Source: DATMXS01 sp035561355
GTDB lineage: Bacteria > Acidobacteriota > Terriglobia > Bryobacterales > Bryobacteraceae
Assembly: GCA_035561355.1 (NCBI GenBank)
Contig: DATMXS010000060.1
Coordinates: forward strand, 9,308 to 73,307
Length of the DNA: 64,000 nucleotides
Direction of reading: 5' to 3'
Shown in pieces: positions 18,257-26,583 of this stretch (positions within the stretch are counted from its first letter, which is position 1; each line of letters begins with the position of its first letter). The notes beneath the pieces were generated by a model. It ran no database searches, was not told where the DNA came from, and worked only from the letters and a program-made list of their open reading frames with translations. Position numbers and translations under genes: made by a program.

Positions 18257-19151
18257 ACGGATCGCGATGTACACGACCGTGTATCCGGGTGTGGAGCCGT
18301 TCTTGCACGCATGGCACGCATCGGTGCTCTCGCAGACGGACCGTTCGTTCGACCTTTGGATCGGCGCTGACGGCCTGACGGAGCAGGAAGTCGCGTCGGC
18401 GATCGGAGAGGCGCCCCGGGCGCGCTGGGTGCATTCCGAAGAAAACGACACTCCCGCAATGGTTCGTCAGCGCACGCTCGAAGCGTTAGTGGAAGACTAC
18501 GACGCGGTCGTGTTCGTTGACAGCGACGATGTGCTGTGTCCCTCGCGAGTTGACGCAGCACGAAGATCACTCGCCGACGTGGACGTGAATGCGTGCGCCC
18601 TGGCGTTGGTTGACGAGCGCGGCCTTGATCTTGGAATGACGTTTACCGCTCCTGATGCGGCATGTTGGGACGACCTCCTGCCGCGAACCAATGTCTTCGG
18701 GCTGTCTAACAGCGCTTACCGGTGTAACGTCCTTCGCGAGTGCCTGCCGATCCCTCGCGACTGCTCCCTGATCGATTGGTTTCTGGTGGTGCGCGCGTGG
18801 GCGAATGGCGCCCGGCTGTCGTTTGACCCCGCCATTCACATGCGTTACCGCCAGCACGCGAACAATGCGGCGCGCGTGCTCCCGCCGTTCTCGACCGAGT
18901 GCGTCAGTTCCGGCGGGGCGCAAGTGCTCCGGCACTACTATTTCGTTCTTGAATCCGGCATCCCGATGGCCGCAAGAGTCCGTCAGCGGCTTGAAGCCGC
19001 ACGAAGCCGGGCGGCTCGCTTCTACTCCCGGACTAATTCTTCACACGATTTGCTCGAACGCTACGCCGACGCTCTGGCCGGTGTCGATTCGCAGCGAGTG
19101 TGGTGGTGGTGGATCGCCTGCAACGAACTGGAGCACATATGGAACACCTGA
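18249..19151 (+). CDS. Glycosyltransferase-like protein, GT-A fold (family 2-like)
   Basis: A 300-residue protein with GT2 features: MYTTVYPGVEPFLHAWHASVLSQTD, then a strand ending in the acidic DAVVFVDSDDVLCPSR, the place of the metal-binding DXD. The region IDWFLVVRAWANGARLSFDP resembles the acceptor-side block of GT2 proteins. It overlaps both neighbours, the cytidylyltransferase by 8 bases and the nonulosonate synthase by 13. It may transfer a sugar in the nonulosonate module, although the classical sialyltransferase families are different. Moderate confidence in function. Confidence 0.72.
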   Translation: MPERIAMYTTVYPGVEPFLHAWHASVLSQTDRSFDLWIGADGLTEQEVASAIGEAPRARWVHSEENDTPAMVRQRTLEALVEDYDAVVFVDSDDVLCPSRVDAARRSLADVDVNACALALVDERGLDLGMTFTAPDAACWDDLLPRTNVFGLSNSAYRCNVLRECLPIPRDCSLIDWFLVVRAWANGARLSFDPAIHMRYRQHANNAARVLPPFSTECVSSGGAQVLRHYYFVLESGIPMAARVRQRLEAARSRAARFYSRTNSSHDLLERYADALAGVDSQRVWWWWIACNELEHIWNT

Positions 19152-20188
19152 TCATTGATGGCCGTAGAATAGGCCCGAGCGAGCCGCCGTACATCATCGC
19201 GGAGATCGGGTCCAACCACAATGGTGATCTGAGTCTCGCGAAACGCCTGGTTGCGGCGGCGAAGGACTGCGGCGCCGACGCAGTCAAGTTTCAGTCGTGG
19301 TCGACGGAATCACTCATCTCCGCCGCCGAGTACGAGCGCAATACGCGGTACATCGGCGATACAGGTGGGCTAACGCTCGAACAGCAAGTTAGACGATATG
19401 AGCTGTCGTGCTCGCAGCACTACGAGATCGCTTCGTATTGCCGCGAGCTCGACGTTACCTTCTTTTCGAGTTGCTTCTCACGTCGCGAGGCCGACATGCT
19501 CGACTCGCTCGGCGTGCCCGCATTCAAGATCGCTTCGATGGACGTGAATCACCTTCCCTTGCTTGAGTACGTCGCGCGAAAGGGCAAACCGGTGATCCTC
19601 TCGTCCGGCCTCGCAACCCTCGGCGAGATTGAGCGTGCGCTCGACGTTCTCGGCACGCGAGGCGCCGACTCGGTCGCCGTGTTGCACTGTGTGTCGATCT
19701 ATCCCTCGCCTCCCGAGACCATCGATCTGCTCAATATTCCGACTCTGCGGGCAGCTTTCAACGTGCCCGTGGGCTACAGCGATCATTCGCTCGGCAATGC
19801 CGTTCCGCTCGCGGCGGTGGCGCTGGGCGCTTGCATCATTGAGAAGCACTTCACGTTGGACAAGAGAATGGACGGTTGGGACCACGGCATCTCCGCGGAT
19901 CCGAATGACCTGGCGCAGCTCGTGCAGGACAGCCGCGCTGTATTCGCGGCATTGGGGTCGCCCGTTCGCACGGTTCGCCCGGAGCAGTTGGAAAAGCGGC
20001 GCTCATTCAGGCGCCGCATGGTCGTGACAAGGGCCCTTCCCGCCGGCGAACTTCTGCTGCCTGAAGACGTGGAATTCAAGAGGCCGGGCACGGGCATCGG
20101 GCCGGACGAGTTGCCGTACGCAGCCGGCCGCCCGCTCAAGCGCGACCTGCAGGCCGAAGACGAAGTCGAGTGGGCCGATCTCGGCTAG
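19139..20188 (+). CDS. N-acetylneuraminate/legionaminate synthase family protein (NeuB-like) with SAF domain, copy 1
   Basis: A 349-residue aldol-type synthase that would condense phosphoenolpyruvate with a six-carbon amino sugar to give a nine-carbon nonulosonic acid. The TIM-barrel N-terminus has AEIGSNHNGDLSLAK and AVKFQSWSTESL, the barrel continues with FKIASMDVNHLPLLE and GYSDHSLGNAVPLAA, and the histidine-rich EKHFTLDKRMDGWDH is near the metal site. Residues about 285-345 are the C-terminal SAF (antifreeze-like) domain seen in NeuB. ATG 19139 is used because the longer frame lies inside the preceding gene. Product (Neu, Leg or Pse type) is not determined. Confidence 0.92.
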   Translation: MEHLIIDGRRIGPSEPPYIIAEIGSNHNGDLSLAKRLVAAAKDCGADAVKFQSWSTESLISAAEYERNTRYIGDTGGLTLEQQVRRYELSCSQHYEIASYCRELDVTFFSSCFSRREADMLDSLGVPAFKIASMDVNHLPLLEYVARKGKPVILSSGLATLGEIERALDVLGTRGADSVAVLHCVSIYPSPPETIDLLNIPTLRAAFNVPVGYSDHSLGNAVPLAAVALGACIIEKHFTLDKRMDGWDHGISADPNDLAQLVQDSRAVFAALGSPVRTVRPEQLEKRRSFRRRMVVTRALPAGELLLPEDVEFKRPGTGIGPDELPYAAGRPLKRDLQAEDEVEWADLG

Positions 20189-20198
20189 CGAAGGGCTT

Positions 20199-21140
20199 AT
20201 GCGAATCCTGCTCTTTGGCGACGGTCAGTGGGCAGCTGATGCCCTGACCAAACTGGTGGCCTGCGGAGACGACCTCGTCGGCGTCGTCGTGCGGGTGCAC
20301 CCCTCGGATTCTTCTCTCGAGGAAGCTGCGGACAGGTTCGATGTTCCGGTCCATCAGCCCGCGAATGTCAACTCACTGGAGTTCGTCGCAACAGCCATCA
20401 CCCTGGAGCCCGACCTCGCCCTCTCGGTCTCCTATAACCAGATCATCCGCCGCCCGCTTCTCGGGATCGCACGCGCGGGGTTCGTCAATTTTCATGCCGG
20501 CCGCCTGCCCCGATACCGTGGACGGAATGTGATCAATTGGGCCATTATCAATGGCGAGCAGGAGATCGGGCTCACTTCCCACTACGTCGATGAAGGCATA
20601 GATACGGGGGACATCATCCTCCAGCGGACTTTGCCGATCGGCTGGTGCGACACGTATGGCAGCGTGCTGGCCCGCGTCGTGGCGGCATTGCCCGATCTGG
20701 TCGTCCAAACGGTTGCCCTGATCGCCTCCGGGTCGCCACCAAGGACGCCGCAGGACCATTCGGCAGCGACGTACTACTGCGGTCGCGAAGAAGGGGACGA
20801 ATGGCTGGACTGGGCCGATACGAGCCGCAACCTGTATAACAAGATCCGCGGCATTACTCGACCCGGACCTGGCGCTTGCACCCTCCTGGGCGGAGACGTC
20901 GTGCGCGTCTGGGGAGCCCAGTACGACCCCACCTGGCCGAAATACATTGCCACACCGGGTCAAGTTGTCGGGAAGCATGCGGGTGGTTCCCTGATTAAGA
21001 CCGGCGACTCGGTTCTGCTCTTGACCGATGTCCAGGTCGGCGACGCCGCGTGCACAGTGCCGCCCTGGCGGATCGGAACTCGGCTGGGCATCAACTTGTT
21101 GGCACGGGCGTGCTCCGTTGCGACGCAGCCAATTGCGTGA
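20199..21140 (+). CDS. Formyltransferase family protein (sugar N-formyltransferase candidate)
   Basis: A 313-residue member of the methionyl-tRNA formyltransferase fold, using N10-formyltetrahydrofolate. The catalytic triad can be placed: asparagine in SVSYNQIIRRP, histidine in NFHAGRLPRYRGRN, and aspartate in HYVDEGIDTGDII. Housekeeping Fmt would have a different C-terminal tRNA domain; here the last 100 residues are a shorter beta-rich module. Sitting between a NeuB-type synthase and a sugar nucleotidyltransferase, it most likely N-formylates an amino sugar at C4 or C7. That assignment is inference. Confidence 0.85.
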   Translation: MRILLFGDGQWAADALTKLVACGDDLVGVVVRVHPSDSSLEEAADRFDVPVHQPANVNSLEFVATAITLEPDLALSVSYNQIIRRPLLGIARAGFVNFHAGRLPRYRGRNVINWAIINGEQEIGLTSHYVDEGIDTGDIILQRTLPIGWCDTYGSVLARVVAALPDLVVQTVALIASGSPPRTPQDHSAATYYCGREEGDEWLDWADTSRNLYNKIRGITRPGPGACTLLGGDVVRVWGAQYDPTWPKYIATPGQVVGKHAGGSLIKTGDSVLLLTDVQVGDAACTVPPWRIGTRLGINLLARACSVATQPIA

Positions 21141-21152
21141 GTTGAGGAACTC

Positions 21153-22223
21153 ATGAATCAGCCAGACACATCAGATCGCCTCGAAAGAGTGCTGGTTGCT
21201 ACCGACGCTCCGATTTCAGTGGCCCTTGCTCAGTTGGACCGGGCGGGAACAGGAGCCCTGGTATTCCAGGACGGAAACGGAGGTCTGGCGGGCCTGCTTA
21301 CGGACGGCGATATCCGCCGGGCTATCCTTCGTGGCGTGCCGTTCGATGCCGCATGCGCAAAGGTGGCGACGCGGGAACCGATCCGCGTCACGCCCGATCT
21401 CAGCCGCGCGGAATGCCTGCGCTTGATGAACTCGTATGACGTGAACCATCTTCCAGTGGTGACGGCGGACGGCATCCTGCGAGGCCTGTTGCTCCGCAGC
21501 GACTTGATGACGGAAGACGATTGCGTGGCTTCCGCCGTCATCATGGCCGGCGGGTTCGGCAAGCGGTTGCTGCCGCTGACTGAGGCAACGCCGAAACCGA
21601 TGCTTCCGGTAGGCGACACGCCGCTGCTTGAACGGACAATCCGCCGCCTCAGCGAGGCGGGGATCCGCCAGGTCAGTGTGACGACCCACCACCTCTCTGA
21701 CCGCATCACCGGGTACTTCGGAGACGGCGCCGGCTTCGGCGTCGATATCAACTACATCGCGGAGGACCACCCGCTCGGCACTGTAGGGTCTTTGAAGCGT
21801 TTCCCAAGCGCCGGGGGGCCCATTCTCGTGATCAACGGTGATGTCCTTACGGGCGTGCAATTCAGGAACCTGGTCGCCTACCACCGAGAGCAGGGTGCTG
21901 ACATTACCGTCGGCGTGCGCAGATACGAACTCGAGGTTCCGTACGGGGTTGTCGAGTGCGAGGGCCCTTACCTGAGGCGCGTAGAAGAAAAGCCCCGCCT
22001 TCACTTTCTGGTGAATGCCGGGATCTATATGCTCGATCGGTCGGTGCTGCGGTACATACCCGCCGATCAGCGATTTGACATGACCGATCTGCTTGGCAAG
22101 CTCCTCGAAGCCGGCCGGCCGGTAGTCACGTTCCCGGTCGTTGAGTACTGGCTGGACATCGGGCGTCCTGCGGATTACGAACAGGCCCAGCGAGACCTGA
22201 CGGAAGGGAGACTAACGGCATGA
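21153..22223 (+). CDS. Sugar-phosphate nucleotidyltransferase with N-terminal CBS domains (PtmE-like)
   Basis: A 356-residue protein. Residues 1-120 are two CBS domains. Residues 125-350 are a nucleotidyltransferase with the signature IMAGGFGKRLLPLTEATPKPM. The CBS-plus-nucleotidyltransferase arrangement matches Campylobacter PtmE, a glucosamine-1-phosphate guanylyltransferase that opens the GDP-linked legionaminic acid pathway. CBS domains often sense adenosyl nucleotides. The context (NeuB, NeuA and LegC-like genes) agrees with that role, but the base and sugar specificity cannot be read here. Its stop overlaps the next start (ATGA at 22220-22223). Confidence 0.85.
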   Translation: MNQPDTSDRLERVLVATDAPISVALAQLDRAGTGALVFQDGNGGLAGLLTDGDIRRAILRGVPFDAACAKVATREPIRVTPDLSRAECLRLMNSYDVNHLPVVTADGILRGLLLRSDLMTEDDCVASAVIMAGGFGKRLLPLTEATPKPMLPVGDTPLLERTIRRLSEAGIRQVSVTTHHLSDRITGYFGDGAGFGVDINYIAEDHPLGTVGSLKRFPSAGGPILVINGDVLTGVQFRNLVAYHREQGADITVGVRRYELEVPYGVVECEGPYLRRVEEKPRLHFLVNAGIYMLDRSVLRYIPADQRFDMTDLLGKLLEAGRPVVTFPVVEYWLDIGRPADYEQAQRDLTEGRLTA

Positions 22224-23185
22224 ACATTCTCATCACCGGAGGCGCGGGGTATGTCGGATCTGTGGTGGCTCGCGCCCTGCTTGCCGATGGGCACTGTCTG
22301 AGGATTCTGGACAATCTAACACACGGTGGACGTTCGCTCCTAAGCATCTGGGATCACCCGCGGTTCGAATTCAAGCGAGGCGATATAAGAGATGCCGGCA
22401 CAGTCCGGTCCTGCGTTGAGGGCCAGGATGCGGTACTTCACCTCGCCGCGATCGTCGGAGATCCCGCATGCGCGCGGCAGCCGCAGTTGGCGCGCGAAGT
22501 TAACGTCGAGGCGTCACTTGGTCTTCTGGAAGAGAGCCGGCGTGCGGGGGTGCGCAGGTTCGTGTTCGCTTCCACGTGCAGCAACTACGGAAGGGTTCCG
22601 GATCCGGAGCAGTACGTAGATGAAGACGCCCTCCTGGCGCCGGTGTCATTGTACGCGGAGACCAAGGTCGCTGGGGAACGCGCCATGCTCGAGTGTCGCG
22701 CGAACGGCACGTCAGTGACGCCGCTCCGGTTCGCGACTGTTTACGGAGTGTCGCCGAGAATGCGTTTCGATCTTACCGTCAACGAGTTCACTCTTGAAAT
22801 CCTGTCGAAACGCAGGTTGGTCGTGTTCGGGGAGCAATTCTGGCGGCCTTATATCCATGTGGCCGACCTCGCGAACGCGGTTTCGCTTGTGCTCACTGCG
22901 CCCGCTGAGATCGTTGACAGGCAGATCTTCAACGTTGGGGACACGAAGGCAAACTATCGCAAGCAGGATCTGGTGGAGATGATTCTGCCCTATGCGCGCG
23001 ACGCCGTTATTGATTACGTACACAAGGCGGAGGACCCCCGAGACTACCGGGTGTGTTTCAGTAAGATTCGCGATCGGCTCGGCTTTGTCGCTTCGCGCAC
23101 AGTACAAGACGGGATTGCGGATATTGTTCGGCTTGTGCGCGAGCAGGCCCTCCCCGACTTCAGCGATCCAGCATTCAGGAACTGA
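22220..23185 (+). CDS. NAD-dependent epimerase/dehydratase-family sugar-nucleotide enzyme (extended SDR)
   Basis: A 321-residue extended SDR. It has the N-terminal loop ITGGAGYVGSVVA, FASTCSNYGRV with the catalytic serine/threonine, and YAETKVAGE with the Tyr-x3-Lys pair. The TDE triplet that marks 4,6-dehydratases (STDEVYG) is absent, so this is more likely an epimerase or reductase acting on a nucleotide sugar. It overlaps the CBS-nucleotidyltransferase, so both probably act on the same nucleotide-linked sugar. Exact reaction unknown. Confidence 0.82.
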   Translation: MNILITGGAGYVGSVVARALLADGHCLRILDNLTHGGRSLLSIWDHPRFEFKRGDIRDAGTVRSCVEGQDAVLHLAAIVGDPACARQPQLAREVNVEASLGLLEESRRAGVRRFVFASTCSNYGRVPDPEQYVDEDALLAPVSLYAETKVAGERAMLECRANGTSVTPLRFATVYGVSPRMRFDLTVNEFTLEILSKRRLVVFGEQFWRPYIHVADLANAVSLVLTAPAEIVDRQIFNVGDTKANYRKQDLVEMILPYARDAVIDYVHKAEDPRDYRVCFSKIRDRLGFVASRTVQDGIADIVRLVREQALPDFSDPAFRN

Positions 23186-23194
23186 CTGAATACT

Positions 23195-24397
23195 ATGGAC
23201 AGGAACAACGACTTCATCCCTCTCTGTGTGCCTGAGTTGCGCGGCCGCGAATGGGCGTACGTCAAAGAGTGCCTCGATACGGGCTGGGTATCGTCGGCAG
23301 GACGGCATGTGGATGGTTTTGAAAGTGCCATTGCGGCACGCGTCGGCGCGAAATATGCAGTCGCGGCGGTGAATGGGACATCCGCACTGCACACGGCGAT
23401 GCTGGTGGCAGGCGTCGAGCCGAACGATGAAGTGATCGTGTCCACCCTGACGTTCATAGCTCCGGCGAATGCGATCCGTTATGCGGGCGCCTTCCCGGTG
23501 TTCGTTGACGCCGAGCCCGCCTACTTGCAGATGGACGTCAACAAGCTCGAGCACTTCCTCAGGCGGGATTGCTTCCGCAATGGCCGCGGCCTTTACAATC
23601 GCACGACCTCGCGAAGGGTTCGGGCCATCCTCCCGGTCCACATACTTGGACATCCAGTGGACATCGACCCTGTCCTGTGCCTCGCACGCGAGTTTGGCCT
23701 CGTAGTGATCGAAGACGCGAGTGAGGGGCTCGGCGCGAATTATAAAGAGCGCCCTGTGGGCAGCCTCGGGGATATCGCATGCCTGAGCTTCAACGGCAAC
23801 AAGCTGATCACCAGCGGCGGCGGTGGCATGATCACTACGAATCGAGGCGATTGGGCTGCGCGCGCGCGGTATCTCACGACGCAAGCCAAGGATGACCCTG
23901 TCGAGTACGTTCACGCCGAAATCGGATACAACTACAGGCTGACGAACCTGCAGGCTGCGCTAGGGCTCGCGCAACTGGAACAACTTGACGAATTCGTCCT
24001 TGCGAAACGGCGCATCGCGTCCCGCTACTCGAACGAACTCGAGGCTGTGGGTCTGATTCCATGCCTCGAGCCGCCCTGGGGCCGGAGCACATTCTGGATG
24101 TACACCGTGATGGTTGACGGCGCGCGATTCGGGGTCGATTCGCGATCTGCGTTACGGCAGCTTCAAGCGCTTGGTATTCAGACCCGGCCGCTTTGGCAGC
24201 CCATACACCTCTCGCCTCCGCACCGGGACTCCTTCCGGACGGATTGCGCGACAGCGGAACTCGCATATCGTGACGGCCTGAGCCTGCCTTGTTCCGTCGG
24301 GCTTACGGAGGAGCAGCAGCAGCGCGTTATCGAATCGCTGAAGCGGATGCACGTTGCAGCGGGGCATGCGCAAATCTCACGAGTTGCAGCGGGATAG
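23195..24397 (+). CDS. LegC-family sugar-nucleotide aminotransferase
   Basis: A 400-residue PLP aminotransferase of the DegT superfamily whose N-terminus, GREWAYVKECLDTGWVSS, is close to the LegC group that makes the 4-amino intermediate of legionaminic acid. The PLP lysine is in SFNGNKLITSGGGG; the aspartate for the pyridine nitrogen is in VVIEDASEGLG. It follows the SDR gene by nine bases. Together with the dehydratase at 13458 it could supply a 2,4-diamino-2,4,6-trideoxy hexose. Clearly different from the other aminotransferase at 12247. Confidence 0.9.
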   Translation: MDRNNDFIPLCVPELRGREWAYVKECLDTGWVSSAGRHVDGFESAIAARVGAKYAVAAVNGTSALHTAMLVAGVEPNDEVIVSTLTFIAPANAIRYAGAFPVFVDAEPAYLQMDVNKLEHFLRRDCFRNGRGLYNRTTSRRVRAILPVHILGHPVDIDPVLCLAREFGLVVIEDASEGLGANYKERPVGSLGDIACLSFNGNKLITSGGGGMITTNRGDWAARARYLTTQAKDDPVEYVHAEIGYNYRLTNLQAALGLAQLEQLDEFVLAKRRIASRYSNELEAVGLIPCLEPPWGRSTFWMYTVMVDGARFGVDSRSALRQLQALGIQTRPLWQPIHLSPPHRDSFRTDCATAELAYRDGLSLPCSVGLTEEQQQRVIESLKRMHVAAGHAQISRVAAG

Positions 24398-24407
24398 GGG
24401 ATCGAGG

Positions 24408-26582
24408 ATGAATAGTGCGACTGGGATTCCAAGGGCATCAGATTGGCTCGGTGCAGAATACACGGCAAGCGACCTGACTCACGCGCTGTGGAAAACCGGC
24501 ATCAGGCAGGGCGACACGGTTTTCGTTCACGCCTGCTTCGGTGTCCTGGGGGCGCTCGCGGGGCCGGACAGTGAAGTCGAGCCTTCGGCGGCCCTGCTGG
24601 ACGCCATCACACGGGCAGTCGGCCCGACCGGCACCATTCTCGTCCCCACGTATACGTTCTCCTTCTGCCGTGGAGAAGACTACGACGTGCTCAATTCCGC
24701 CTCGGTTCCGGGTCCCTGGAGCCTGTCGAGCGAGTTCCTGGAAACAGTGCGAATGCTGCCCGGTGCGTTTCGATCCGATGACCCGATCCACTCGGTTGCG
24801 GGAATCGGACCTCGAGCGGAAGCGCTTCTCGCAGACGTTGCGTCTACGTGCTTCGGGCCGGGTAGCATTTTTGACCGGCTCAACCGCTCCGGAGCCAAAC
24901 TATGCGTCATCGGCGCGCCGCTTGAAGAGGCCACGTTCCGGCACCACGTTGAAGAAATGGTCGGTGTCCCGTTCCGATACAAGAAGCTGTTCACGGGTTA
25001 CATCCGGCGGGGCAGCGCAGTGCGGAAAGCGGGCTGGATCTACTTCGTTCGTATCCGCGCTGATAACGGCATCCCGGACGGCTCGTATCTGGAACGCATC
25101 ACGCGATCCTCAGGTGAGTGCCGCGCAGCCTCGGTGGGCGCCGGCGAGGTCCTCACGGTGGATGCCGGCGCCTACTACGAACGCGTCGCGACAGAGCTCA
25201 AGAGGAATCCGTGGTGCAGCGCGAAGGGCCCGGCGGGCAACGCCATCGAACTCGAGCGCACACGGACCGGCGCTCCGTGTTCGCCAGTGACGCTCCCGCC
25301 GGCCGCTTCGATGGAGCAGATCGTATCCGCACTCTGGCGGCTTCCCAGGGATATCGTCTCCGACGGATTCGATGTCGCTCTGCAAGCACTCGCGGACCAA
25401 TTACCGATGCGGATCCACGAATTCCCTAGCGGAACCGAGTGCTGGGACTGGATCGTCCCGGAGAAGTGGACCTGCGCGGAAGCGTGGCTGGAAACGCTGG
25501 ACGGGCGCAAGGTTTTCTCGTATGCGGACCACCCGCTGCACGTTGTCTCGTACTCGTTGCCCTTTGCTGGCCGGGTCTCCCGCGACGAACTGTTTCGCCA
25601 TCTGCACGTTCACCCGTGGCTTCCGGACGCAATACCGTTCAACTTCAAATATTACGAGCGGGACTGGGGACTCTGCTGCACGCAGCGGCAGCGCGACGCG
25701 CTCCAGGATGAGGCGTACCGAGTCGTCATCCGAAGCGACTTCGCGTATTCGACGCTCAAAACCGGCGAAATCGTTGTGCCCGGCAGGACAGACAAGAGCA
25801 TAGTTTTGTGCGCTCATTTGTGCCATCCGGCGATGGTCAATGACGATCTCACGGGAGTTGCCGTCGGGGTCGAGGTCATCCGGAAACTGCTGGCACGCAA
25901 GGCGCCCAGATACACGTACCGTTTCGTTATTGTCCCGGAAACGATCGGTTCCATTGCCTGGCTCAGCCGGAATGAGGAGCTTACTCCCGAAATCAAAGGC
26001 GGTCTCTTCCTGGAGATGCTCGGAAGAGCGACCCCGCATGCCCTACAGCTTTCATTCGACGGGAATACAGAAGTAGACCTCTGCTTCAAGCTGGCCTTAC
26101 AAGAGCACGACCCGAACGGATGGACGGGTGAATATCGCTCCATCATTGGCAATGATGAGCGCCAGTTCAACGGGCCAGGAGTCCGGATCCCGATGCTCTC
26201 GCTGTCGCGCGTATTGCCGCCGTCCGCTCCAGAGTGGCCGTATCGTGAGTACCATTCCTCCGCGGATACGCCCGAACTCGTGCCTTCGGGAAGCCTGGAC
26301 GAGTCAGCCCGGCTGGTCTTGCGGATGATCGAGTACATCGAAGAGAACGTCGTGCCGGTAAACGAGTTCAAGGGTGAGCCGTTCTGCTCGCGCTACGGGC
26401 TTCACATCGACGCGTATTCGAATCCCGAGGGAAACCGGGAGTTGTTCCGCATTTTGGACCTGATCGATGGATCGCTGTCCGTCGCCGAAATCGCGCGGCG
26501 TACCTCTGTCCCGTTTGATGCCGTCCGTGATGTCGTGAAGAAACTCGGGCAGGTCGGCCTGGTCTCCATTCGCGAGAGTTGA
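24408..26582 (+). CDS. Fusion: AAC(3)-family acyltransferase, DUF4910 aminopeptidase-like domain and C-terminal winged-helix segment
   Basis: A 724-residue three-part protein. Residues about 15-285 resemble the aminoglycoside 3-N-acetyltransferase family: HACFGVLGAL, ILVPTYTFSF, then RSDDPIHSVAGIG with the catalytic-type histidine. Residues about 315-640 match the DUF4910/DUF2172 aminopeptidase-like family and keep M28-style metal-ligand positions: CAHLCHPAMVNDDLTG, EMLGRA and YREYHSSADTPE. Residues about 645-724 look like a small winged helix (LSVAEIARRTSVPFDAVRDVVKKL). Inside the nonulosonate module it could acylate and deacylate an amino sugar, or process a glycan-linked peptide. ATG 24408 follows gagg. 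Confidence 0.8.
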   Translation: MNSATGIPRASDWLGAEYTASDLTHALWKTGIRQGDTVFVHACFGVLGALAGPDSEVEPSAALLDAITRAVGPTGTILVPTYTFSFCRGEDYDVLNSASVPGPWSLSSEFLETVRMLPGAFRSDDPIHSVAGIGPRAEALLADVASTCFGPGSIFDRLNRSGAKLCVIGAPLEEATFRHHVEEMVGVPFRYKKLFTGYIRRGSAVRKAGWIYFVRIRADNGIPDGSYLERITRSSGECRAASVGAGEVLTVDAGAYYERVATELKRNPWCSAKGPAGNAIELERTRTGAPCSPVTLPPAASMEQIVSALWRLPRDIVSDGFDVALQALADQLPMRIHEFPSGTECWDWIVPEKWTCAEAWLETLDGRKVFSYADHPLHVVSYSLPFAGRVSRDELFRHLHVHPWLPDAIPFNFKYYERDWGLCCTQRQRDALQDEAYRVVIRSDFAYSTLKTGEIVVPGRTDKSIVLCAHLCHPAMVNDDLTGVAVGVEVIRKLLARKAPRYTYRFVIVPETIGSIAWLSRNEELTPEIKGGLFLEMLGRATPHALQLSFDGNTEVDLCFKLALQEHDPNGWTGEYRSIIGNDERQFNGPGVRIPMLSLSRVLPPSAPEWPYREYHSSADTPELVPSGSLDESARLVLRMIEYIEENVVPVNEFKGEPFCSRYGLHIDAYSNPEGNRELFRILDLIDGSLSVAEIARRTSVPFDAVRDVVKKLGQVGLVSIRES

Positions 26583-26583
26583 T

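Noticed and set aside
22220..23185. LegB-type 4,6-dehydratase
   Set aside because: The serine motif reads STCSNYG, not the STDEVYG of dehydratases, so an epimerase or reductase is more likely.
22712..23914. A 400-codon minus-strand frame
   Set aside because: It overlaps two good plus-strand genes and has no recognisable domain; high GC makes long antisense frames common.
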